Shown here: positions 18,705 through 26,294 of the stretch, piece by piece
Layout: every line of letters begins with the position of its first letter
Numbering within the stretch: the stretch's first letter is position 1
From: Bacteroidales bacterium
GTDB taxonomy: Bacteria; Bacteroidota; Bacteroidia; Bacteroidales; UBA932
NCBI GenBank assembly: GCA_030695165.1
Contig: JAUYTH010000166.1
Location: 1 to 39,594, forward strand
Length of the DNA stretch: 39,594 bases
Direction of reading: 5' to 3'
The notes under the pieces: generated by a model
Database searches by the model: none
What the model was told of the DNA's origin: nothing
The model's input: the letters and a program-made list of their open reading frames with translations, nothing else
Program-made: the position numbers and the translations under genes

Positions 18705-19471
18705 GTTGGAGTCACTTCATATATTTCGCCTTTGGCTCCCTGACTCTTTGGAGTGCCGGAGTAGTATCTCTGTATAGGGCAAAGAGTACAACAGCAGGAA
18801 AGATCTTAATTTTGGCAGGTATTCTCCTCTTCTCTGTTTTTATTGCAGGTTTATGGATAGCACAGGGGCACCCGCCTTTACGGACAATTGGAGAGACACG
18901 TCTCTGGTACTCTTTTTTTTTAATAATTGTGGGATTTGCCACATACCTCCACTGGGGATACAAATGGCTAATGGGTTACAGCACTCTGGTCTCTGCAGTT
19001 TTTATTTTTGTTAACCTGCTAAAGCCGGAAATTCACACAACCAATCTAATGCCGGCCCTTAGGAGTGTCTGGTTTGTTCCGCACGTAACGGTATATATTT
19101 TATCGTATGCAATGCTGGGTGCTGCCACAATCGCCTCGTTTGTTGCATTGAAAGAGTTGCGTTCTACCCAGAGGTTGATGCCTCTTATAGATAACCTTGT
19201 TTACATAGGATTTGGATTCCTTATGATGGGAATGCTAATGGGGGCGATCTGGGCTAAAGAGGCGTGGGGAGACTACTGGAGCTGGGACCCCAAAGAGGTT
19301 TGGGCATTCATAACAGCAACAGCATATCTCATCTATATTCACTCCAGATTGAGAGGATATCCGCTCAAATATATTCTTTGGTTGCTTCCGGTAGCATTTA
19401 TCTTGCTTATGATAACCTGGATAGGTGTAAATTATCTGCCTGCTGCACAGGGGAGTATACACGTATATTAA
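18701..19471 (+). CDS. ccsA: CcsA/CcmC-family cytochrome c biogenesis protein
   Basis: Multi-TM with WWD-type motif WAKEAWGDYWSWDPKEVWAFITA. Start at 18701 (ATGA overlap) preferred over the ORF-track start at 18623. Confidence 0.9.
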   Translation: MSWSHFIYFAFGSLTLWSAGVVSLYRAKSTTAGKILILAGILLFSVFIAGLWIAQGHPPLRTIGETRLWYSFFLIIVGFATYLHWGYKWLMGYSTLVSAVFIFVNLLKPEIHTTNLMPALRSVWFVPHVTVYILSYAMLGAATIASFVALKELRSTQRLMPLIDNLVYIGFGFLMMGMLMGAIWAKEAWGDYWSWDPKEVWAFITATAYLIYIHSRLRGYPLKYILWLLPVAFILLMITWIGVNYLPAAQGSIHVY

Positions 19472-19513
19472 AAATTTTTTAAAATATTTGCAGCAATCAG
19501 AAAAAATTTGATT

Positions 19514-19521
19514 TACATTTG
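19514..19521 (+). promoter_or_regulatory. Candidate -7 element TACATTTG for the his operon leader
   Basis: Exact TAnnTTTG match 21 nt before the leader peptide ATG at 19543. Confidence 0.5.
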
Positions 19522-19542
19522 CGACTCAACAAAAGAGAGAAA

Positions 19543-19632
19543 ATGAATCTATATTCAAATATCCATTCGATCCATCATCATCACCTGCAGTTACTCGGTA
19601 GGCTGGATCGGCTATTTGTATATATGAGATAA
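19543..19632 (+). CDS. hisL: Histidine operon leader peptide MNLYSNIHSIHHHHLQLLGRLDRLFVYMR
   Basis: 29-codon ORF with 5 His codons, 4 consecutive (CAT CAT CAT CAC), 74 nt upstream of hisG and just before a strong terminator. Confidence 0.88.
   Translation: MNLYSNIHSIHHHHLQLLGRLDRLFVYMR
19568..19610 (+). promoter_or_regulatory. Attenuator hairpin 1:2 covering the His codons
   Basis: CGATCCA (19568-19574) is the exact reverse complement of TGGATCG (19604-19610); an inner helix CCTGC (19584-19588)/GTAGG (19598-19602) stacks inside. Confidence 0.7.
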
Positions 19633-19667
19633 TTATTCAGATATATTTAGTTTAGAAGGGCTTACCG
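19596..19667 (+). promoter_or_regulatory. Antiterminator 2:3
   Basis: CGGTAGGCT (19596-19604) pairs over 9 bp (2 G-U) with GGCTTACCG (19659-19667), excluding both hairpin 1:2 and the terminator. Confidence 0.7.
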
Positions 19668-19686
19668 CAAGGTAGGCCCTTTTTTT
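19657..19686 (+). terminator. Rho-independent attenuator terminator
   Basis: AGGGCTTACC-GCAA-GGTAGGCCCT, a 10-bp stem (one G-U) with GNRA tetraloop followed by TTTTTTATTTTTT. Confidence 0.9.
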
Positions 19687-19706
19687 ATTTTTTAATTTAT
19701 TGATTT

Positions 19707-20558
19707 ATGATTAGGATTGCTATTCAGGCAAAAGGCCGATTAAGTGAAGAGAGTATTAACCTTTTGAACGAGTCCGGGCTCACAATTGAGGAGGGCAAAA
19801 GAAAGCTGCTTGCCAAGTGTGGAGACTTCCCCCTTGAGGTTCTCTTTCTCAGGGATGACGATATCCCGGGAGCAGTTGCAATGGGGGTTGCAGATATTGG
19901 AATTGTGGGAATGAATGAGGTTGAGGAGAAAAAGATGGATAACACTGTCATTCATAAGCTGGGCTTTAGCAAGTGTCGCATCTCACTCGCTATTCCAAAA
20001 GCCGCCGAATACACGGGACTTGAATATTTTAACGGCAAAAGGGTCGCAACATCCTACCCCTCAATTCTTGAAAAATTCTTCAAAGAGAACTCTATAGATG
20101 CGCAGATTCATAAAATCACAGGATCTGTAGAGGTTGCACCCTCAGTAGGAATGGCAGATGCAATTTTTGACATTGTAAGTTCGGGAGGAACCCTCATAAC
20201 CAACGGGCTTAAGGAGGTTGAGAGAGTCTTTCTCTCCGAAGCGGTTTTAATTGCAAATCCAAAGCTGGAGAGGGAGAAGATGGAGGTTGTAACCCAGCTG
20301 GTCTCAAGATTTGAATCTGTTGAGAGAAGCAGAGGAATGAAGTATCTTTTGATGAACCTCCCGGAAGATAAGCTGGATGAGGCAACCGGGATATTGCCCG
20401 GAATGAGGAGCCCCACCATTCTTCCTCTGGCACAAAAAGGGTGGTGCTCAATACACGTAGTGGTAGAGGAGAGGGAGCTTTGGCCAAAGATGGAGCAGCT
20501 CAAAGCAATTGGTGCAGAGGGCATCCTGGTACTCTCGCTGGAGAAGATTTTACCATAG
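19707..20558 (+). CDS. hisG: ATP phosphoribosyltransferase, long form
   Basis: IRIAIQAKGRLSEESINLL, ADIGIVGMNEVEE, C-terminal regulatory region SPTILPLAQKGWCSIHVVVEERELWPKMEQLKAIGAEGILVLSLEKIL. Confidence 0.96.
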   Translation: MIRIAIQAKGRLSEESINLLNESGLTIEEGKRKLLAKCGDFPLEVLFLRDDDIPGAVAMGVADIGIVGMNEVEEKKMDNTVIHKLGFSKCRISLAIPKAAEYTGLEYFNGKRVATSYPSILEKFFKENSIDAQIHKITGSVEVAPSVGMADAIFDIVSSGGTLITNGLKEVERVFLSEAVLIANPKLEREKMEVVTQLVSRFESVERSRGMKYLLMNLPEDKLDEATGILPGMRSPTILPLAQKGWCSIHVVVEERELWPKMEQLKAIGAEGILVLSLEKILP

Positions 20559-20588
20559 ATTTATTGGACTATTTCAAAAAGTTATATA

Positions 20589-21878
20589 ATGAAGATTATA
20601 GAAGAGCCCCAAAGAGGTCAATGGTCTCAACTTGCAGGCAGATCTACCGAGCTTACGGAATCAATTGAGAAGAGAGTATCCCAAATCTTATCGGATGTGC
20701 GCACTAATGGAGATGCCGCGCTTTATGACCTTACTCAAAAAATAGATGGAGTCTTTCTTAAGTCACTCTATCTGGACAGAGAGTATATTGACAACAGTAA
20801 AAACCGTATAGAGCAAGAACTTAAAAACGCAATTGATATAGCGGCAGAGAATATCGAAAGATTTCACCGTGCGCAGGTTAGTGCAGATATTGAAATTGTG
20901 ACCACCCCCGGAGTGAGATGTATTCAGAGATCTCTGCCAATAGAGAGGGTGGGTCTATATATCCCGGGTGGGAGTGCACCACTCTTCTCCACAGTGCTAA
21001 TGTTGGGAATACCGGCTAAAATAGCAGGTTGCAAGGAGATAGTACTCTTTACCCCACCATCATATGACGGAAAGATACCTCCCGTCTTGGCCTACACTGC
21101 ATCCCGGATAGGTATAGAGACAATAGTTACCGTAGGGGGTGCTCAGGCAGTTGCTGCAATGGCTTACGGGACTGAGCGCATAAAGAGGGTAGATAAAATC
21201 TTTGGACCCGGAAATCAATATGTAACAATAGCCAAGCAGATGGTATCAAAAACAGTGGCGATAGATATGGTTGCCGGCCCGTCGGAGCTGATGGTTATTG
21301 CAGACAGCAGCTGTGATGCAGATTTTATTGCGGCAGATCTGCTATCTCAGGCAGAGCACGGATTGGACTCTCAGGTTATACTTTTGGCTCCGGAAAAATC
21401 TGTTGCAGACAGGGTTTTACAATCTATACAGGAGCAGAGGGTATTTCTTGATCGTAAACGAGAGATAGAGGGCTCGCTAATGAATAGCAGAATCATAATC
21501 TTTAAAGAGACGATAGATTCGATAGAGTTTGCAAACCTATATGCGCCGGAGCACCTAATAATTGCAACACAGAGGCCGTGGGAAATTGCAGATAAAATCA
21601 GAGCCGCCGGGAGTATATTCATAGGAGAGTACTCTCCCGAAAGTGCGGGAGATTACGCCAGCGGAACCAACCACACTCTTCCTACAGGTGGGTGGGCAAG
21701 ATCTTCTGGAGGGCTTTCGCTAGAGAGCTTTACACACAAAATAACCTACCAGGAGCTCACTCCACAGGGGCTGCTCAACCTTGGCCCCCACATTGCAACT
21801 ATGGCGCAAAACGAGCAGCTCCAGGGACATAGAAATGCTGTAGAAATAAGATTAAAGAGACTAAATTCCGGAAATTAA
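20589..21878 (+). CDS. hisD: Histidinol dehydrogenase
   Basis: RVGLYIPGGSAPLFSTVLMLGIPA, GPGNQYVTIAKQMV, DMVAGPSELMVIAD, DLLSQAEHG, GTNHTLPTGGWARSSGGLS. Confidence 0.97.
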   Translation: MKIIEEPQRGQWSQLAGRSTELTESIEKRVSQILSDVRTNGDAALYDLTQKIDGVFLKSLYLDREYIDNSKNRIEQELKNAIDIAAENIERFHRAQVSADIEIVTTPGVRCIQRSLPIERVGLYIPGGSAPLFSTVLMLGIPAKIAGCKEIVLFTPPSYDGKIPPVLAYTASRIGIETIVTVGGAQAVAAMAYGTERIKRVDKIFGPGNQYVTIAKQMVSKTVAIDMVAGPSELMVIADSSCDADFIAADLLSQAEHGLDSQVILLAPEKSVADRVLQSIQEQRVFLDRKREIEGSLMNSRIIIFKETIDSIEFANLYAPEHLIIATQRPWEIADKIRAAGSIFIGEYSPESAGDYASGTNHTLPTGGWARSSGGLSLESFTHKITYQELTPQGLLNLGPHIATMAQNEQLQGHRNAVEIRLKRLNSGN

Positions 21879-21881
21879 AAT

Positions 21882-23594
21882 ATGAAAGAGACAACTAAGA
21901 TCAAAAATAGTAAGGAGATAAAAGAGATAAACTGGGTGGAAAACATTATCCGCCCAAATATAAGAGAGCTCAAACCCTACTCTACCGCCAGAGATGAATC
22001 AGATCTTAAATGCGCTGTATATCTCGATGCAAATGAGAGCCCATACAATTCCGGTTATAACAGATATCCGGATCCGCACAGCAAGGAGCTAAAGAGAGCT
22101 GCTGCTGTATCTATCTGCAAACAGCTGCAGATATTTATTGATGGTGGTGTAACCCCCGAGCCCTTTATGCCAAAACCGGAGAATATCTTTGCAGGAAACG
22201 GATCGGATGAGGCAATAGATCTGTTGATACGAATCTTTTGCAGACCCGGAAGAGATAATATCATTACACTCTCTCCTACCTACGGAATGTACAAAGTTTG
22301 TGCATCTATAAATGATATAGCCTACAGAGAGCACTCTCTTGAGGCCGACTTCTCTTTTGACAGAGAGAGATTATTAAAGTTAAGTGACAAAAAGAGCAAG
22401 ATAATATTTTTGTGTTCACCCAATAACCCAACCGGGAATCTGCTCAAAAAAGAGGATATTATCTGGGTGATAGAGAGGTTCCGTGGAGTAGTTGTGGTAG
22501 ATGAGGCCTATATAGATTTTGCATCTGATGCCGGGTTTGTTCCAATGATTGACCAATATCCCAATCTTGTGGTCTTACGAACAATGTCCAAAGCGAAAGG
22601 GATGGCTGCTATTAGAGTCGGGTTTGCTCTATCCTCACCAAAAATCATCGCATTTATGGAGAGGGTTAAATACCCATATAATATAAGTCGTGTAAATCAA
22701 GAGCTTGCTATAAAGGCTCTTAAAGAGAGTGACCCCACCCTTGTGGAGACTATTATAGAAGAGAGGGAGAAGCTTGCAGAGTCTTTGAAGAGATCTGCAG
22801 GGGTTGAGAGGGTATATCCAAGTAACTCCAACTTCTTGCTGGTAAAATTCACCGATGCAAAAAAGATTTATAACAAATTGTTAAACGCCGGTATTGTAAC
22901 AAGAGATAGAAGCTATGTGGCCGGTTGCTCACAAACTCTCCGGATCACTGTTGGGAAACCACTGGAAAACAGAGCTCTTCTCTCTGTGATTAATGGAGAC
23001 TCCTCAAAAAAGTTTAGCGACTGTATAGAGCTCTCAAGAGTAACAAAGGAGACAAAGATAGAAGTCAGGATATACCCGGACGGAGGAAGGGATTCGGGAA
23101 TCCGTACAGGGTTAGGGTTTTTTGACCATATGCTTGAGCAGATATCGGTTCACTCAGGCATCTCTATGGATATTGATGCCTGCGGAGATCTAAAAGTAGA
23201 CCCGCACCACACCGTTGAGGATGTTGCAATAGTTTTGGGAGAGGCATTTAAGAGGATGATATCTGCAAAAAAGGGGTACAACAGATATGGATTTGTATTA
23301 CCTATGGATGAGTCCAGGGCAGAGGTACTTCTGGATTTGGGAGGAAGGGCCTCTTTTATATGGGATGTATCCTTTAAGGGAGAGAGGGTTGGTGAGTTTC
23401 CGTGTGAGATGTTCAGACACTTCTTCTCTACCCTCTCTTCCTCGGCTCTCTTTACACTTCATATATCTGCTCAGGGAGATAACGACCACCATAAGGGAGA
23501 GGCAATTTTTAAAGCATTTGCAAGGGCGCTAAGAGTAGCACTCTCAAATGATGTTAATCTCTATCAAACACCAAGCAGTAAGGGGGTAATATAG
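21882..23594 (+). CDS. hisC-hisB: HisC::HisB fusion: histidinol-phosphate aminotransferase (about aa 1-370) joined to imidazoleglycerol-phosphate dehydratase (about aa 380-570)
   Basis: HisC part: YLDANESPYNSG, FLCSPNNPTGNLL, VVVDEAYIDF, LRTMSKAKGMAAIRVGFAL. HisB-d part: RDSGIRTGLGFFDHMLEQISVHSG, DPHHTVEDVAIVLGEAF, DNDHHKGEAIFKAFARALR. Single open frame. Confidence 0.93.
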   Translation: MKETTKIKNSKEIKEINWVENIIRPNIRELKPYSTARDESDLKCAVYLDANESPYNSGYNRYPDPHSKELKRAAAVSICKQLQIFIDGGVTPEPFMPKPENIFAGNGSDEAIDLLIRIFCRPGRDNIITLSPTYGMYKVCASINDIAYREHSLEADFSFDRERLLKLSDKKSKIIFLCSPNNPTGNLLKKEDIIWVIERFRGVVVVDEAYIDFASDAGFVPMIDQYPNLVVLRTMSKAKGMAAIRVGFALSSPKIIAFMERVKYPYNISRVNQELAIKALKESDPTLVETIIEEREKLAESLKRSAGVERVYPSNSNFLLVKFTDAKKIYNKLLNAGIVTRDRSYVAGCSQTLRITVGKPLENRALLSVINGDSSKKFSDCIELSRVTKETKIEVRIYPDGGRDSGIRTGLGFFDHMLEQISVHSGISMDIDACGDLKVDPHHTVEDVAIVLGEAFKRMISAKKGYNRYGFVLPMDESRAEVLLDLGGRASFIWDVSFKGERVGEFPCEMFRHFFSTLSSSALFTLHISAQGDNDHHKGEAIFKAFARALRVALSNDVNLYQTPSSKGVI

Positions 23595-23599
23595 ATATT

Positions 23600-24205
23600 A
23601 TGGTTGCAATAGTAGAGTATGGAGCGGGAAATATCCGCTCATTGAGTAATGCAATAGAGAGGTTAGGAGAAGATTATGTTGTAACATCAGACCCCTCACT
23701 TATATCCACTGCATCACATATAATTCTTCCGGGAGTTGGGCAGGCGGCATCTGTTATGTGCTCAATAGAGGAGCGCAATTTGACAAATCTTATCCGGTCA
23801 CTAAGCTCTCCGGTATTGGGCATTTGTATAGGGATGCAGGTTTTATGCTCATTTAGCGAAGAGGGTGATACCGGGTTGTTGGATGTTTTTGATAACAGGG
23901 TTGTAAAACTAAGATCGCCGGGTCTCAAGATTCCGCATATGGGGTGGAACCGTATAACTGAGCTCAGCGGTCCACTATTTGAGTCCATACCCGAAGGGGA
24001 GTGGTTCTATTTTGTTCACTCCTACGCTCCGGAAATCAGCCGGGATACAGTTGCCTTTACCGAATATGGGGGCAAATTTTCATCTGCACTCAATAAAAGA
24101 AATTTCTATGGAGTACAATTTCACCCGGAGAAGAGCGGGCAGGCAGGAGAGCGATTTCTAAAGAACTTTTTTGAAATGGATAAAAGAGATGGTTATAGTG
24201 AGTAA
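23600..24205 (+). CDS. hisH: Imidazole glycerol phosphate synthase subunit HisH
   Basis: VEYGAGNIRSLSNAIERLG, LPGVGQAASVM, GICIGMQVLC, FYGVQFHPEKSG. Confidence 0.96.
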   Translation: MVAIVEYGAGNIRSLSNAIERLGEDYVVTSDPSLISTASHIILPGVGQAASVMCSIEERNLTNLIRSLSSPVLGICIGMQVLCSFSEEGDTGLLDVFDNRVVKLRSPGLKIPHMGWNRITELSGPLFESIPEGEWFYFVHSYAPEISRDTVAFTEYGGKFSSALNKRNFYGVQFHPEKSGQAGERFLKNFFEMDKRDGYSE

Positions 24206-24938
24206 AACCAAATTTTCTGTTATTCCTGCAATTGATATAATTGCAGGAGAGTGTGTAAGGCTCTCAATGGGAGACTACAGCAAAAAAATTGTCTATAGTA
24301 CAGACCCTCTTGAGGTGGCTTTGAACTTTCACCGGATGGGTTTTGAGAGACTTCATATGGTAGATCTGGAGGGTGCCAAGGGAGAGAGCCCGGTAAACCT
24401 AAATGTTTTGGAGAGGGTTTCGAAAGGCAGCACAATGGAGATTCAGTTCGGAGGCGGAGTCAAGAGTTTGGAGTCTGCCGCCGAGGTGTTCAGTGCCGGA
24501 GCCTCAAGAGTAATATGTGGGAGCATTGCGGTAGAGAACCCCCCTCTCTTTAAGGAGATGTTAAAAATCTTCGGTAGCAAAAGGTTGATTCTTGGAGTAG
24601 ATATTAGAGATGGTAAAATTGCGATAAAAGGGTGGAGGCAGGAGTGTAATTCAGATCTCTTTGAGACTATATCCAACTATGCAAAAATTGGAGTGAGTCA
24701 ATTGATTTGTACAGATATCACTAAAGACGGTATGTTGTGTGGACCGGCATTTGATATCTACTCCTCCCTAAAAAGAGAGTTTCCCGCGATTGAGCTTATT
24801 GCCAGCGGAGGTGTCTCCTCGCTGCAAGATATTGTTAGACTAAAAGAGTGCGGTGCAGATGGAGTTATAGTTGGGAAAGCACTATATGAAAATAGAGTTG
24901 ATTTAAAGGAGTTATCACTATGGTTGCAAAACGGATAA
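24189..24938 (+). CDS. hisA: ProFAR isomerase HisA
   Basis: VIPAIDIIAGECVRLSMGDYSK, IQFGGGVKS, TDITKDGMLCGP, ELIASGGVSSLQDI, VIVGKALYE; start 24189 overlapping the hisH end. Confidence 0.95.
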   Translation: MVIVSKTKFSVIPAIDIIAGECVRLSMGDYSKKIVYSTDPLEVALNFHRMGFERLHMVDLEGAKGESPVNLNVLERVSKGSTMEIQFGGGVKSLESAAEVFSAGASRVICGSIAVENPPLFKEMLKIFGSKRLILGVDIRDGKIAIKGWRQECNSDLFETISNYAKIGVSQLICTDITKDGMLCGPAFDIYSSLKREFPAIELIASGGVSSLQDIVRLKECGADGVIVGKALYENRVDLKELSLWLQNG

Positions 24939-25675
24939 TACCTTGCCTGGATGTTCACGAGGGCAAGACTGTGAAAGGGGTAAATTTTATAAACCTTAAA
25001 GAGGTGGGAGATCCTGTTCTTATGGGAAGAGGATATGCTCTGCAGGGGGCAGATGAGCTTGTTTATCTGGACATAAGCGCAACTCAGGAGGGTCGCCGGA
25101 CATTTCTCTCACTTGTAAAGAGAGTTGCCAAAGAGATAAATATTCCATTTACGGTAGGTGGTGGCATAACAGAACTCAGCCAGGTGAGTGCACTTCTGGA
25201 TGCGGGAGCAGACAAGATCTCAATCAATAGTGCTGCAATCTCTAACCCTGCACTGGTTGACTCAATTGCCTGTAGGTACGGATCTCAATTTGTAGTTGTT
25301 GCAATTGATGCAAGAGTAGAGGAGGGTATATGGAGAGTTATGAGCAGCGGTGGTCAAAAGAGGAGCAACAGGGAGTTGTTTGAGTGGGCAGATGAGGTTA
25401 TGAGCCGGGGTGCAGGCGAGATTCTCTTCACCTCAATGGATCACGACGGGACAAAAAGCGGGTTTGCATACCAGGCTCTGTCAACTCTGGGTTCCCGGCT
25501 AACCATTCCTGTTATTGCATCGGGTGGAGCAGGTAAGATGGAGCACTTTGCCCAACTCTTTAAAGAGGGAAAAGCAGATGCCGCTCTTGCTGCATCTGTC
25601 TTCCACAACGGAGAGATTGGGATACCTGCATTGAAAAGATTTCTGCTGGAGTCGGGAGTTGTGGTGAGATTATAG
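24920..25675 (+). CDS. hisF: Imidazole glycerol phosphate synthase subunit HisF
   Basis: AKRIIPCLDVHEGKTVKGVNF, DISATQEGR, FTVGGGI, ADKISINSAA, SMDHDGTKSGF, IASGGAGKMEHF. Confidence 0.97.
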   Translation: MVAKRIIPCLDVHEGKTVKGVNFINLKEVGDPVLMGRGYALQGADELVYLDISATQEGRRTFLSLVKRVAKEINIPFTVGGGITELSQVSALLDAGADKISINSAAISNPALVDSIACRYGSQFVVVAIDARVEEGIWRVMSSGGQKRSNRELFEWADEVMSRGAGEILFTSMDHDGTKSGFAYQALSTLGSRLTIPVIASGGAGKMEHFAQLFKEGKADAALAASVFHNGEIGIPALKRFLLESGVVVRL

Positions 25676-25690
25676 TTAAAAAAAGAGATT

Positions 25691-26287
25691 ATGGAAAAAT
25701 TAAGAGATATAGTATTTAAAAACGAAACGGATCTTATTCCTGCAGTAATCCAGGATGATAAAACCCTTAAGGTTCTTATGTTAGGTTATATGAACAGAGA
25801 GTCATATGAGCTAAGTGTAGCCAGCGGACTGGTCACCTTTTTCAGCAGATCCCGCAAGAGACTCTGGATAAAAGGGGAGAGTAGCGGCAACTATCTTAAA
25901 ATTGTGACCATTGAGAAAGATTGTGACCAGGATACACTTTTAGTGAGGGTAAATCCTGCAGGCCCGGTTTGCCATACCGGAAGCGTAAGCTGTTTCGGCG
26001 GCAGAGATAGTGAGGGTTTTACAGGGAGGCTTACTCAAATAATAGGAGAGAGGCACCTCAATATGCCACCCGACTCATACACAACCTCGCTCTTTAACTC
26101 CGGAGCAGATAGAATCTGCAAAAAAGTAGCAGAGGAGGCTGCTGAAACCATAATAGAGGCTATTAAAGGGGATAAAAAAAGATTGGTATATGAGAGTGCA
26201 GATCTCATATACCATCTTATTGTTCTGCTCGAGTTTTACGGGCTCTCTCTATCCGATATCGAGGAGGAGCTTTACTCAAGAAACTAA
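25691..26287 (+). CDS. hisIE: Bifunctional phosphoribosyl-AMP cyclohydrolase/phosphoribosyl-ATP pyrophosphatase HisIE
   Basis: LIPAVIQDDKTLKVLMLGYMN, FFSRSRKRLWIKGESSGN, DCDQDTLLVRV; C-terminal KKVAEEAAETIIEAI...ESADLIYHLIVLL. Confidence 0.96.
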   Translation: MEKLRDIVFKNETDLIPAVIQDDKTLKVLMLGYMNRESYELSVASGLVTFFSRSRKRLWIKGESSGNYLKIVTIEKDCDQDTLLVRVNPAGPVCHTGSVSCFGGRDSEGFTGRLTQIIGERHLNMPPDSYTTSLFNSGADRICKKVAEEAAETIIEAIKGDKKRLVYESADLIYHLIVLLEFYGLSLSDIEEELYSRN

Positions 26288-26294
26288 CTTTCCG

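Noticed and set aside
20108-20524. 138-aa and 92-aa minus-strand ORFs opposite hisG
   Set aside because: Antisense to well-conserved hisG; composition typical of shadow ORFs.
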